This document shows, one piece after another, positions 26,001 through 38,200 of a stretch of 64,000 nt of DNA. Position 1 is the stretch's first letter; each line of letters opens with the position of its first letter. Under the pieces are notes generated by a model that worked only from the letters and a program-made list of their open reading frames with translations, had not been told where the DNA came from and did no database searches. Both the position numbers and the translations under genes were made by a program. This DNA comes from Hydractinia symbiolongicarpus (taxonomy: Eukaryota; Cnidaria; Hydrozoa; Anthoathecata; Hydractiniidae), in NCBI RefSeq assembly GCF_029227915.1, contig NC_079880.1:24304501-24368500 (forward strand), given 5' to 3'.

Positions 26001-28734
26001 AGTCGAAGGGTGATTTTTTTTTTTTTTTTTTTTTGGCCAGAACATTTACATATATTTGCCACAAATAAATAAATAAACTTACAACAACACCAAAATAAAA
26101 TAAAAAGTTATTAACAATTTACAGGTCAACATGGTTTCACTTATAATTAACACACTTGATTATTCAGGATCGAATGAGTGATACAACATTTCCGAGTTCC
26201 ATATCTGTAAGCTGGTGGTCCCGAGCGAAGGATCTGCAACCTCTCAGGCAAAGTAGTGTTGATCGCAGCAGACTAAAGGAAATTTTAGTTCTAATAAACT
26301 TCGTGGCTTCTGCGAATCTGATGTTTCTTTTTTCTGAAATCATTTCAGACAGTCTCTGATAAAATCGTTTACACTCTCTTCCCATACCACCGTTTGTTGC
26401 AAAAACAAGGGGAGTTAATGTTCCATTTTCTACTTGCATAACTCTTTCGTTGTATCCTCTCTTCTTCTCTTCTTCGTTTTTCTTGAAGCATTTGTCAAGA
26501 GAAAGACCCTTGTATCTCAGAGCGTTGAGGTCAAAGACCCGTACATCTAAAAATACTCGTTGACCAGGGGTCCAAAAACCGACTGCGCTGACGTCTAATC
26601 GTGCTTCCTGTGATAAAATACCGTTTTGATGGATTCTTTCACCGCTTAAACGTAACAGCAATGGTTCCTTTCTCACATCTTTACATACTTCCTCCAGTAA
26701 TTTACCTGTAATATCTCGTATCTCATTGTGTCGTAAAGAGACGTAGCCACCTTTCTTGCATGATAGCGCATGTGTAACATTAAATTTGCTTCCACACACG
26801 CATTCTGATGGAAGTTTCGGGATTGTCCAATCGTATCGCAAACGTAGAGCGTCAAAAAACTGCTCCTTGTTCAGATCATAGTTCAGCTCTTTAATTGGTA
26901 AAGTTGTAAGCCAATTTGATACACCACTCTCCATATTTGACTCGTTCAATCGTGCAGCTTCAGGTGTCATACGTAATTGTAGATTTTTCAACTTTTCCAG
27001 ATTCTGTTGTCTCCGGTTGTTTTTTACTGCCGTCAATGATACTATTTCTTCATCAACAACATTTTTACGAAGAATTACGTTCTTCAAAGAAGCAGTTATG
27101 CTTTCTGAGTTTCGTAGTTCTGTGGGCGCTCGTTCAATGGGATTGATAATTCCCAAACCACCAAGTCGAGGAGGCAAAGACAGGAGTGTGCGTTCATCAT
27201 CGTTTACAATGTGTCCACCAGTAATAGCAGGTAGCAATCGATGTCGTATGATTTCTTCAAGTGGATTCAGATACTTCTCAATCCCAGGTATTGTTCTGAG
27301 AAAGAATGAAAATTTGTGTTGATAACCACTTGTGTAACAGGCATAAGCAGCTTGTGGCTGTGATAGCGCAATATCTGAAAGTAAAGATATCTCCTTCACC
27401 CAGTTCGTTACCATTTTTTCACAGTACTCCTTCCTGAAGCTGTCACTTCCGATTGAGGCGCCAAGATGTCTTTCACCATCAGTACATATCTGGATATTCG
27501 TGCCCTCAAAAGTCGCTTTCGCCAGTTGTTCGTGTCCTGGTTTTACAATTAGGCAAGATTTGTGAGGTTGTGGATTGTAACCGAACAATGGTCCAATTTG
27601 CATCAATCTATCCCACCAAACTTTCAAATTTCTACATTTTCCACCTGCACTAACGTCATCAGCGAAAGCAGCAACAGTAGTTTCAAATATTTCGTCAGCC
27701 ATCAGATTAAGTAGGGGTGTTAGACCAATTGCGTATATTGCCATCCCTAGCGGATCACCCTGCGTAGTACCCTCCTTGGATCTTATTTCTTTACTTCCAA
27801 TGATGAAAAGCCTCGCATGAAATCTATAGCAATTGATGACATAACATGCAATAGTCGGGCAAACAATCTTGACGTTGTGCAGGAGTGCTTCTCTGTTGAT
27901 ACTATTGAAGGCATTTGCTGCATCAACAAGTAAAACAGCCTCTGTTTCTTCACTGTCAAATACCTCCCTCATCGCGTGGATTGCCGCTTCACTGCCAGAC
28001 TTCTGACCCGAGCACATCTGAATTTCCGCACTTGATTTAAGGACGTCTTTCTGAAGAACTGCCATCACTACCTTGCCACATATTCTTCGCAAGACTTCTC
28101 CAACACCAATTGGTCTTACTCCAGGTTTTTTGTCTAGAGGTACGAGTCTGCAAGCAGTAAATGCTTCAAGCGATTGATCTTGAACATTTTCTATACATAA
28201 CTTCTTTATAACGTTGGCTATAGCTCTTCTTAAATCCAAACCGCATTCACCAAAAACCTTTGAAGTTAAAGGCTTTCTCCATCCATCTGCGTCCATCCCA
28301 GAAGGCCCGGAGCCTCCTTTTGTTACTTGAGCTGCTTTCAATACGTACGTGTCATCAATGACGTCATATACAATCGGATTAACCATTGATAACTGTCCTT
28401 GCAATATAACGTCTTCCTTCGCTTGTTCGCCTGGTGGATGTTTAACTCGTAATAAATTGAATGTTTCGTCATTTAAAGGAAGAATGCCACCTGCCATGTT
28501 ATTTGTTAATAATTTGATTGCTCCATTCACATTTCCAATCTGCATGAGATCTTTAAACTTTCTCGAAACAACTTCTATGCTTCTTCTCTCGGTTGGTTTA
28601 GGCAATCGTGATTGAAGCATTTCACATTCATCGCAGAGTGCTTGAAAATCGCCTTTGTTCCACCATTCTAGTCTTCGTTGTAATGCGTTAACATGGTCTT
28701 TGCTTTTCGAGTTTTTTCGAGTCGAAGGGTGATT
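26001..28734 (-). mobile_element. 5'-truncated non-LTR retrotransposon with poly(A) and 15-bp target site duplication
   Basis: The same 15-mer AGTCGAAGGGTGATT occurs at 26001-26015 and 28720-28734, flanking the element. At the low-coordinate side it abuts a run of T (26014-26034), which is the poly(A) tail of a minus-strand insert. The body therefore spans about 26016-28719. This is the signature of target-primed reverse transcription. The ORF is open at the 5' boundary without its own start, so the copy is 5'-truncated. No frameshift interrupts the remaining 851 codons, which suggests a young insertion. Confidence 0.9.
26164..28719 (-). CDS. Retrotransposon reverse transcriptase with zinc knuckle and nuclease-like C-terminus, N-terminally truncated
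   Basis: Reverse transcriptase of a LINE-like element. The uninterrupted reading frame extends to 28815, but its first 32 codons are flanking DNA and the target duplication. Numbered from 28815, the RT core has RLVPLDKKPGVRPIGVGEVL (about 223-242), motif A VDAANAFNS (Asp298), motif B GTTQGDPLG (349-357) and the catalytic FADD (384-387). Near the C-terminus a CCHC knuckle (C672, C674, H682, C686) is followed by RHNEIRD and a PD-(D/E)xK-like pair (LDVSAVGF, FLDVRV; Asp741, Asp757). That order resembles elements of the R2-like lineage, which carry a restriction-like endonuclease. No apurinic endonuclease is seen, but the 5' end is missing. The clade assignment is inference. The frame begins with a non-ATG codon right after a stop, so this copy has no proper start. 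Confidence 0.85.
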   Translation of the reverse strand, partial: RKNSKSKDHVNALQRRLEWWNKGDFQALCDECEMLQSRLPKPTERRSIEVVSRKFKDLMQIGNVNGAIKLLTNNMAGGILPLNDETFNLLRVKHPPGEQAKEDVILQGQLSMVNPIVYDVIDDTYVLKAAQVTKGGSGPSGMDADGWRKPLTSKVFGECGLDLRRAIANVIKKLCIENVQDQSLEAFTACRLVPLDKKPGVRPIGVGEVLRRICGKVVMAVLQKDVLKSSAEIQMCSGQKSGSEAAIHAMREVFDSEETEAVLLVDAANAFNSINREALLHNVKIVCPTIACYVINCYRFHARLFIIGSKEIRSKEGTTQGDPLGMAIYAIGLTPLLNLMADEIFETTVAAFADDVSAGGKCRNLKVWWDRLMQIGPLFGYNPQPHKSCLIVKPGHEQLAKATFEGTNIQICTDGERHLGASIGSDSFRKEYCEKMVTNWVKEISLLSDIALSQPQAAYACYTSGYQHKFSFFLRTIPGIEKYLNPLEEIIRHRLLPAITGGHIVNDDERTLLSLPPRLGGLGIINPIERAPTELRNSESITASLKNVILRKNVVDEEIVSLTAVKNNRRQQNLEKLKNLQLRMTPEAARLNESNMESGVSNWLTTLPIKELNYDLNKEQFFDALRLRYDWTIPKLPSECVCGSKFNVTHALSCKKGGYVSLRHNEIRDITGKLLEEVCKDVRKEPLLLRLSGERIHQNGILSQEARLDVSAVGFWTPGQRVFLDVRVFDLNALRYKGLSLDKCFKKNEEEKKRGYNERVMQVENGTLTPLVFATNGGMGRECKRFYQRLSEMISEKRNIRFAEATKFIRTKISFSLLRSTLLCLRGCRSFARDHQLTDMELGNVVSLIRS

Positions 28735-29272
28735 GCGCTTGTTTTCGCGCCCGTTGAAACATGTAAACAAATGATTTGAGCCAATCAAAATATAGCAATT
28801 TGCTAAGTAAGCCAATCATGATTCACGTTGGTGTTCATTGTGTTTTTCATGTTTTCATCATGTGACTGTCTAGTCAGGCAACAGCTTATGAGTAGTCCGC
28901 AACAAGTTGGCTACTCATAACAAAATATTTCAAAATAAACTTGTGGTAGTAGTTTTTTGCTACTCAATATTTACTGTACAGAGCGTAAAATTGAATAACG
29001 TGATTTTCAATAACAATTTAAAGCTATAGAGCAATTTTACTCTTTTTCATTAAGATATTTCTTATATTAATTTAAAAGTAACATTTATTGCATACTGTAG
29101 CACATCGGAAGTAATACTTTAGTATAACGGGTGACTTACTCATGGACTTTCGATGTAGTAAACCAAAAATTTAACTTCGTTTCATCCCGCGATTGTGAAA
29201 AAGAATTATGTTTTTGTGATTTTATGTTTCAAAAAAGATATGTTACGTTTTACTGTTTTTTAATATAGAAAA
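28735..29272. other. spacer, probable FNIP promoter and 5' UTR
   Basis: No ORF. ATATAG at 29265-29270, just before the FNIP start codon, could be a 5'-UTR acceptor, but this is not proven. Confidence 0.4.
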
Positions 29273-32200
29273 ATGTTTTCGAGAATATTTAATATCCATG
29301 GTAAAAAAGATACAGCTAAGGAAGATTCCGGAAAAGAATGGTGAGTTATTATGTTCAAAAAGGTGCTCAATTCTTTACCTTACCGGCATTTTTATCATGC
29401 TTTCCAAATATCTTCAGCTTAGCAGCGTTAATTTGAAAATGATATTTTCCAGTAACTGATCCTGAATAATGATGTTTCTGTGATACAACAGTTTATGCCA
29501 TTATATTTATTTTCAGTCAAAAAAAGTTGGATGAATTTCAAGCTCTCCCAAGGTAAGTTTTTCTTCCTCATGAAAATTTAGCCATATTTATATAGTTTAT
29601 AACGTTAATTAAAAATAAAAGCTGTGGTTTTAACCTTAACTCTACGAGTAACATAGTTGTACATTTTGTCAATTTATGTTATATGTATAACACAGATTTA
29701 CGATTTTCCATATTTTCCATATTTTGCACGAATGTGTTAGGAAAAAACTAATTTTAGTGGTTAATGAAGATATGAATAATCCTAACTTACAAATGCAGAA
29801 ATTTTTTGTTGTTAAAAAAAATGAAAAAAAGGGCAAAGGGAAGGGAAATGTCCTGAAATTTAATCGAGTTTATTCAGTTTGGTATAAGGAACTAGAAAGT
29901 ACTAATCCAGGCTGAAGAAATTATTTTTAGTTCTGCCTTAGTTATAGAGTTAAAAAAACAAGAAAATAAAATAATATCCCAAATGTGAAGCTAGATAATT
30001 TTCTATCACTTTGTTCACCAACAGAAACATATTTGAAAAACACCATTTCTAAATTTGTTAAAAATTCTGGAGAAATCAGCTTAACTGGTTTAGAAGAACT
30101 TAAAGTAAGACATAGTAACATCTAATATTACTTAAACAAAAACTCTCGAAGATTCCCATAGGGAGCATTCCGATAAAATGTTCAATATCTAAAAAATGTG
30201 CTTAGCAGGTGGATAGAAAAATTTGTAACAGTGTGTAAAAGTTAATACCATATTTGTTAAAATCTGCTTTCATAACTTGTAACTGAAGTTTTCCAATTTT
30301 GTGTAAAAATTGTTTTTTTTGCAACTTTGTTGCTGGCATTTTATTATTTTTTTGGTTAAAGTTTTAAAGCTGATTTTTATTTTGCTATAAATACACAGAA
30401 TTTGGATGAGGAAAATCTCAGTTTCAATTGAATTATCAAATTCTAAATATTTAGAAAAACACCTTAACTAGTCTTTAGTCATTCGGCTACAGTAGCAAGT
30501 GTAGCATAGTTTACTAATTTACTCTGCAGGGGATGGGGCTCTGAAACAAAGCTAACTGCAACCGCTTTAAACAAACTTAAAGTTTTAGCAAATTTCATTT
30601 TTGCTTAAAAATTATTTAATCGCTAAAGGGCCTAAAATCTCTTCCAGAGTTTTTAACAACACTTTTTTCTGGCATGTCTTTTGCATGGAAATGCATGGTA
30701 CTTCCATAATTTGTTGTTCACCCTTAAAATTTCTCCAAATTTACCTAATTTCTTTGAAAAAAATATAAAAATGTCCTCAAATAACCTTAATTTTTTTATG
30801 AAATACCACCATTTTCTCAAAAAGGTTAAAAATTCTCATAAATCTCCACAAATTTTACTGTATAATAAGAGTGGCAACCCTGTATGTAAAGTTGCTTGGG
30901 GAAACTTTATTGGGTCACGGGGAGGCATATGAATTCTTTTTATGAAACAATTTTAGCCACAGGCAGTTGCTAAAATTGTTTTAATATTGCAGAAAATGAT
31001 AAATGTTGAGTTGGGTATTTTGTTCTGAAATTAAGGTGTTTTATAGCTAAGTAGTTTTTTTAATATTTTGCATTTAGTGTGCTGCTTAATCATAAATTTT
31101 ACTTCGCTTTAAAACATTACACACATAGTCTAGTAATGAAATCATGTTTCTTGATACTTCTTCTTTAAAAAAAAAAGAGCTTAAAAGAAATTTGATTGTG
31201 TTAGCTATATAACTAATATCTTTTTAACAAATAAAAGCAAAACTGTAGAAACAATTTTAGAAAATATATTTGTGTGGTTTTTAAAATTCACATGATTTAG
31301 CCTCACATGAGTTTAACATGACCATATAAATATGAGATATAAATGTGTGGCATTTGCACACATCACTACATGACACCGAAACTATTAAGCAATTACCGTG
31401 ACACATTTGCATGATGCCAACGTGATTTTTAATGTTAATTCCTAAATGTTCTACCTCCTTTGTTTTGAAAGATACATGATCTCAAACAAATAAAAAAACA
31501 GATGAGCATCACAAGACATTCATAAGGCAGCTTATAATGTAAAGAATTTGTACTATTTTGCATGAGCCGATAAACCAGCTTCAGTTTTTGTTATTCGTTC
31601 TTGTTAATAAGTTTGTTTAATTAAGCTGTACATTATTATTGTTATTACAAACACCATAAAAGTAGTGGTTGCTCTTTGAACTTTATTGATTACATGACAA
31701 ACAATTTGATATGTTTTAATCCATATCATCAAAATATAAAATAAATAAACCACTTAAATACTGTTACCATTTAAGCCTTCATGTATTGTTTTAAAACACG
31801 AACCTGATGTTAAATGTTTCAAGTGGTCATGTGCTTCTGTTCCTCTTATACATAATGAATCATTTTAAATACCTTGTTTTTATTTAAATTTTCTTTGCAT
31901 GATTAAACAAACATTTAAATTACTGTATTAGCACAATTCATAAAGTTCATTCATAATTTTGATAAGATTAACTATAAAACCAGTATATAGGCTTTTAATT
32001 GAATAAACAGTTATTAAGGCTGTCTGGGTTTTTTTTTCAATTTATAATTGTTTTGTGATGCTAAAAAACAAAAATATTTTAACCACATAAGTTATAGTTA
32101 GGTTTATATGTGATGTCAAAACAAACTAATCCAACAAAAATAAACCAATGGCATTTAAGATTTAAAAAATGTTTCGTTTTGTGACAGTTTACCAAACACT

Positions 32201-35200
32201 GCCTTTTTTTACTTGTGCCACTTGGTGGCCTTCATGTTGTTATTAGCCTCACTCTTGTGTTGGTCACCAACCATCAAATTGTAACTGTAACTTGGTATGT
32301 ACCCACTTTTTTAAGGCAAATTAATTAAAGTGAAATAAAAAAATTACTCTTTCAATCTGTTTCCTTGTTATGCAAATGAAATTAATGATATCCATTTGTC
32401 CTGAATGTTGTCTTATTTTAAAATTTTGTAAAGCCCATAATGTTTAACAATTTTTATTTTTCTTACCAGACTTCCAAAATTGGACAAAAGCAAAATCCGT
32501 GTGTTGATGTTCAAAGATAGTGAACGTAGAAGTGACAAATCTTTGCTTTTTGATTCTGATGCAATAGTTAGTGTTGATAGTGAGGTATGGATCTCATTAA
32601 TGTCAATTTCGCTTATTTTATTTCTTAATAAAATTTATTTCTTAATTGATGAAAATGCAATTTTTTATATAATTTAAAGGTTAAACATTTTCCCTTTTAT
32701 TTGTTGTTTTATGTTGCAGTCTCATCTAAATGTAAGTGATAACCGAACAAAAATTCCTAAGATGACAGATTCTCCTGCTAGCCCATCACCTCAGAAGTAT
32801 CAGGTATATTGATTATGTTCCAACAAATGCATTGGCTATTGCACAAAGATTGTGTTTAAGATAGTTCCATATGGGCTATCAAACCCAAACCAGCTGTTCC
32901 ACTCTACAACATAAATTCCCAATTTACTTCTTCAATAGCTTAAGTTTAAAGATAAAAGTGTAAACAATTCTTTCTTGTGTTGCAGTGTCTTAAACCAAAT
33001 GGAGATGTTAAGGTTCTTGGAGAGATGATATTTGGTTCTGTTGCAATGGTGTACAAGGGATCTGTGTTAAAAGTACATTTAATGAGGTATGGATTAAGCT
33101 TAAGTTTTATTGGCTTGCTTAGTCCACATGTATTTATTTTAGATTGTATAACACTGATTGATAAGATCCTTTTCTTTGGCAGTAAGCTCTGGTTTGTACA
33201 AGTGACTTTTTCTTGAGGCTGAATAAGAAGTTGACCTAGCTTATTTGAAAAAAATCCTGAAATACATGTTGAACATGTACAAACATTTTACTAAAAAAAC
33301 ACTTTGCTACTTTGCAACAAGTCTCCTTTGCAATCAGTCTCCTATGATGCTTAAAATTTAAAGTGATTTCCAAAAAATTTTGGTTTAGAACACCTCCTCA
33401 ACTGCTAATGACCAAAGTATTTGCATTGAGATCAAGAAGTGCTGGTGTAAATTTCTGGTAAGGGTGTTTTGTTTTCATTTATATTAAAATGTTACTACAG
33501 TCAAAAGTTTTTACTAACTTTTCCTCTGTTTAGCGATGGTGAATTATCAGTTAGTGGTTCTATTAATGCACCACAAATTCATATTTCATCAGAATCAATA
33601 ATGTCAGATTCAATGCATGAAAGCCCTGAAGAGAGCATGATTAGTAAGTATTGAAGTAAAATGTAAAGAACAAGAAATTGTTGCGACTGATGTTTTTAAA
33701 AAATTTAATTTTAATTTTCAGGATCATATTCAAATCCAATAGGAATGAATCGCAATAATCGTAACCAGTCTTTTCATTCACTCAATGCCTCAGTAACTTT
33801 TGGAATGTCAAGTTGGAATGCTTCATCTGATAATCTCACTAGATCCACCAGTCTTGCATCTCTACATGGAACTCCTTTACATTCTCCCTGTGGCAGCTAC
33901 CAAAGAAGATTTTTCCGTAGCCAACGAACCAGTTTGGATTCTCCACATATGTGGAGAACAAAGTCTGAGATTTCAGAAGAGGTTGGTTATGTCTGACATC
34001 AATGATTGTCTTATTTGTTGCATTCTATTCAAACTAATTCAAATTTGTTTACATGACATCAAATTACCTTTAAACTCTCTTAGATTCGTTCAGCACATAA
34101 ACAACAACCAAAAATTGGAGTGGGCGTGATATTTAAGCTATGGGACAACAATGATGATAACAGGTGGGTTTATTCTTACAATTTAAAAAGAGTGTTCAAA
34201 AGTGTTTTAAGGGTGGTTGATTAGAGATATATCAGTAGAAACTGATATTTTTTGTAATTTACATGCCATTTCGTAAGATTTTAGTCAGGCATGTAACGAA
34301 TCGCACGCCTAAATTATTCCACGCATGTGCATATGCAATCTTGAAAAATTAAACTTAAAAAAAATCAAAAAGCAAACTGAGAACAAAATTCTTTTACTCT
34401 GTACATAACACAGGGGCTACTGTTTTGTCCTGTGGAACATTCAAACAGGAAGTTACATCAAAGTTTATGGCCAGGAATTTTAACTTGTGTAACAAAAATC
34501 GTGAGTGAACTCATTAATTAAACTTTGTAGCTACTTTTGGAACAACAATATTTAATGTAAATTGAATTACGGAATGTTGAGCCAAGAATAATAAGAACAT
34601 TAATGCTCATGATGGACAATAAAAAAGATATATATTTTTGATTTTTAATTTTCCAAGTTTAATTTTCTAAAAGACGACTATAAAAAATTAAAATATTGTA
34701 GTATGTTAATCTTTAAGTGTGTTGAGCCAAGAATGATAAGAACATTAATGCTCATGATGGACAATAAAAAAGATATATATTTTTGATTTTTAATTTTCCA
34801 AGTTTAATTTTCTAAAAGACGACTATAAAAAATTAAAATATTGTAGTATGTTAATCTTTAAGTGTGTTGAGCCAAGAATGATAAGAACATTAATGCTCAT
34901 GATGGACAATAAAAAAGATATATTTTTTTGATTTTTAATTTTCCAAGTTTAATTTTCTAAAAGACGACTATAAAAAATTAAAATATTGTAGTATGTTAAT
35001 CTTTAAGTTTTCATGAAAACTTGACTTTGTAATAATTAGTGCAGCTATATGTAAAAACAAATCAATAAAATAGGCTTCTTATGTTAACAATAAGGGTTGT
35101 AAAGCCTTCTTAAATCGTTTCCTGACTTTAGAATATTTCGTTTTTCATAATTTTGATAATTTCAGGGGCGTGCACTTGCGATCTCTTACCTCTTAGAAAT

Positions 35201-38200
35201 TGGTCTGAAGTTAAAATTTTTGGAAATCTTCTTTAACATTGTTATTATTTCAAAATTTATTTATTATAGGGCATTTCAAAACTTTTATTTCACACATTAT
35301 GCACTGTTTGAATCACATCTTCAGACGTTAAGAGTAAAGATCGAAAAATCGTTTTATTTGCGACAGAGATTTATTGATGCAGCTATGAGTGTAAGTATAT
35401 TTAGAAATGAATACATAAAAATTAATGCTACATGTGTTTATAGACTTCTCAAATAACATGAAATTAAACTAAGTTTACATTCGCAAATTTGTTTTTTTTT
35501 TCGCATATGAAATTTTTTCATAATTTATAAAATTCTTAAATGCCAGTAAAGTTGTTAAAGTTTAATTTTTTGAAAAAATGAAGGTTTATATCACCAAAAG
35601 GAACAACACAAACATTGTTGTTGATATTTTGATATCTTAGATTCACACTAAGACTGTGACTAAAAGAAAATTTCGCTGATAATAATAATTGAAATTAATT
35701 ATTTATCATTTTAATTATTTAGGCTGTTGAATGTTTTAAAGATGATATTATGAGGCTGTGTTATGCACCAAGAATAATTGTAAGTTATTTAATTATTGAA
35801 TTAAATAGTATTTTACCCCACTCTGTTTGATTACTGAAAATTATGCAGCAGTGTTTTTTAGGGGTTTTGTTTTTAAAATACTTTTGGGTAACTTCTATTT
35901 TCCCATAAGCTAAAGTTGTTTTAGAAGAAAACAAGGATTGTTAAGAAGTCAACTTGGTTAAATTAATGTGTGATAGTTCGACTATTAATATAACAGGGTG
36001 ACATTCTGTTATTACATTTGGTGTGCCAAAAATTGAGCATTTGTTCATTTTTCACTAGGATTGATGAATTATACTTATGTCATTCAAAAAAGGAAATACA
36101 TATTTTCGCGTTTTTTCCTAAATAATGGCCCTAAAACCTCATCATAAGTTCTCCTAATTTTGTGGTCATTTTTGATCTAGAATTTAGTTGCCAAAAAATG
36201 ACTATATTCAAAAATTAGTTTATTTTGTTGTGAACCTTTATTTTTTGCCTCCTTTTTTTTGCTTATAAACTAGTACCCCTGCATGGTTAGGTTGGGGAAA
36301 TGGGGTTGGATTTACATTCCTGTGTCACCCTTTACAGAAGTGAAAAAATTTTTTAAATATAAAACAATTGTTTCCTCTTATTGGTATAGTTCGTTTTTTT
36401 TGTTGTTTTTTTTAGGAGCCTGTTTGGTTAAACCTAATGGCGGTTGTTGAAAATAAATATCACGAAACCGTTGAGAAGTTTATGAACAATTTTATGCAGC
36501 TGATCAGCATTTGCGAAAAAAAAGAAAATAACTAGTAAAGCCATTACTTGTCAGACTTCTTTCTGTGCAGTCCCTCCCTTTACGAGTCCCAAAAAATTAG
36601 ATTTTTTACGATTCAGATGCAATTATTACTCTCTTTTTTTATAGTGTTTTAACTTTTTTTTTAGTTTTTTGTCAATCCTATTAACTGCTGTGTTAACACA
36701 TCACACTTCTTGGGTGGCAACAGTTATGGCGACTGGTAGTGCTGCAAAGCGTGCTTATTTGGACAAACACTCATCTAAAACGGTATGTCTTTATTAATTT
36801 GAACTGTGTAAATAGTAAACAGTCAATTTAAAATCCATTTAATTGAAGTGTGTTTCTCAGACATGATCGATTTTACATACCTTGTTTCAAAATTCTTAAA
36901 TCAGTTGTGTATGTTTTGTCTATAAAGCTTGAACATGTTCTTGATTGTTGATCTCTATTTTTTGTATACATGAAATATTTTATTTAGCTTGACGTGCTAG
37001 CGAAATGCCACCCTTACAATCCACTTTGGGCTCAACTATGGTATGTTGTGTTTTTTATTATTGCTTGCTACTTGCATTTTTAAACTCTGTTGGACCTTAA
37101 AATGTTGTTTCAAGTTAAACTAAGGTCAAACATTGGCTGCAAATAAGTTGAGTAAGGGGTGACTCACAAATGAAGAGTGCATGATCAGTCCAACTAGGAG
37201 GGACTTAAATCCTTTGGCATTTCAATATTCTCTACGGTGAAACATCAATTTTGAGAGGAAATTATTTATTTATTTATTTAATAATAGCCATCCAAAAGCT
37301 AGCAAAATAAGTAAATATATGTGCAAAGTTTCTGTTCTTTCATGGGTCCTGTTTCCCCACCCTGACTGAGTCACATAAAAAACACTAAAAATATTGCAGA
37401 TAAAAAATGGGATTAATTAAGGAGGATAATATGTATAAAAATAGGACTTACAATGGTATTAAAAGTAAAATTAGATTAAAGTTAGTATAAATAAATTCAC
37501 AAAAATCTCTTCATATAATAGCAAAAAGTCCTTTGATTGATTTTGATTGATTCTCATGAACTGAATGTCATCTATGCATTTTAGTTGGGATTTCAAGGAT
37601 TGGTGATAATATTACATTTTTCAGGTTTTGACATTTGGGGCAGGAAGGGAAATGGAAAGGGGTAAAATGTGGTTTATGATTGGCGTTAACATTATTTTTT
37701 TCAATTTGTCGGTTATCCCTAAACCTTTTTAGTATTTTATCAAAATATTTTATAATCTCTTTTTTCAGTGATTTGTATGGTTCCACCGGAGCTCCTTTAA
37801 AGTTGGCACGGACTATTGTTGTTGGAAAAAATGCTCATCTGGTCTGTGAAATACTCAAGTTGTTGACTTATTTTATTCGATGCAGTGACATTAAAGAAAA
37901 CTTTTTAAGAATGGAGAGTGATACGATGTTTCGTTTTAGTGGCTCTAGTTGGAACGAAAGTTACTTTAGTAAAACGCCAAGCACTCCCAATAGTGTACGT
38001 AGCTGGATAGACACAAACACACCTGTACATAAGGAAAGTGAAAAAAATGATGATACACCTGTAGAAAATAAGACACCAAAAGTTAGTGAAACTGAACTTA
38101 AGGTGACACCACGAAGTTTAGAAAAACAGTTTTTCGACACTGCTATTGATACGTCAAGTTGTTACTGCAGAGTATTGCAGCAGCTAGACATGATTGGCGA

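Noticed and set aside
25981-26040. Long T run as an independent microsatellite
   Set aside because: It is explained as the poly(A) tail of the minus-strand retrotransposon, adjoining the target duplication.
28720-28815. N-terminal 32 codons of the RT frame as part of the element protein
   Set aside because: They lie in the target duplication and flanking DNA and start with a non-ATG codon directly after a stop.
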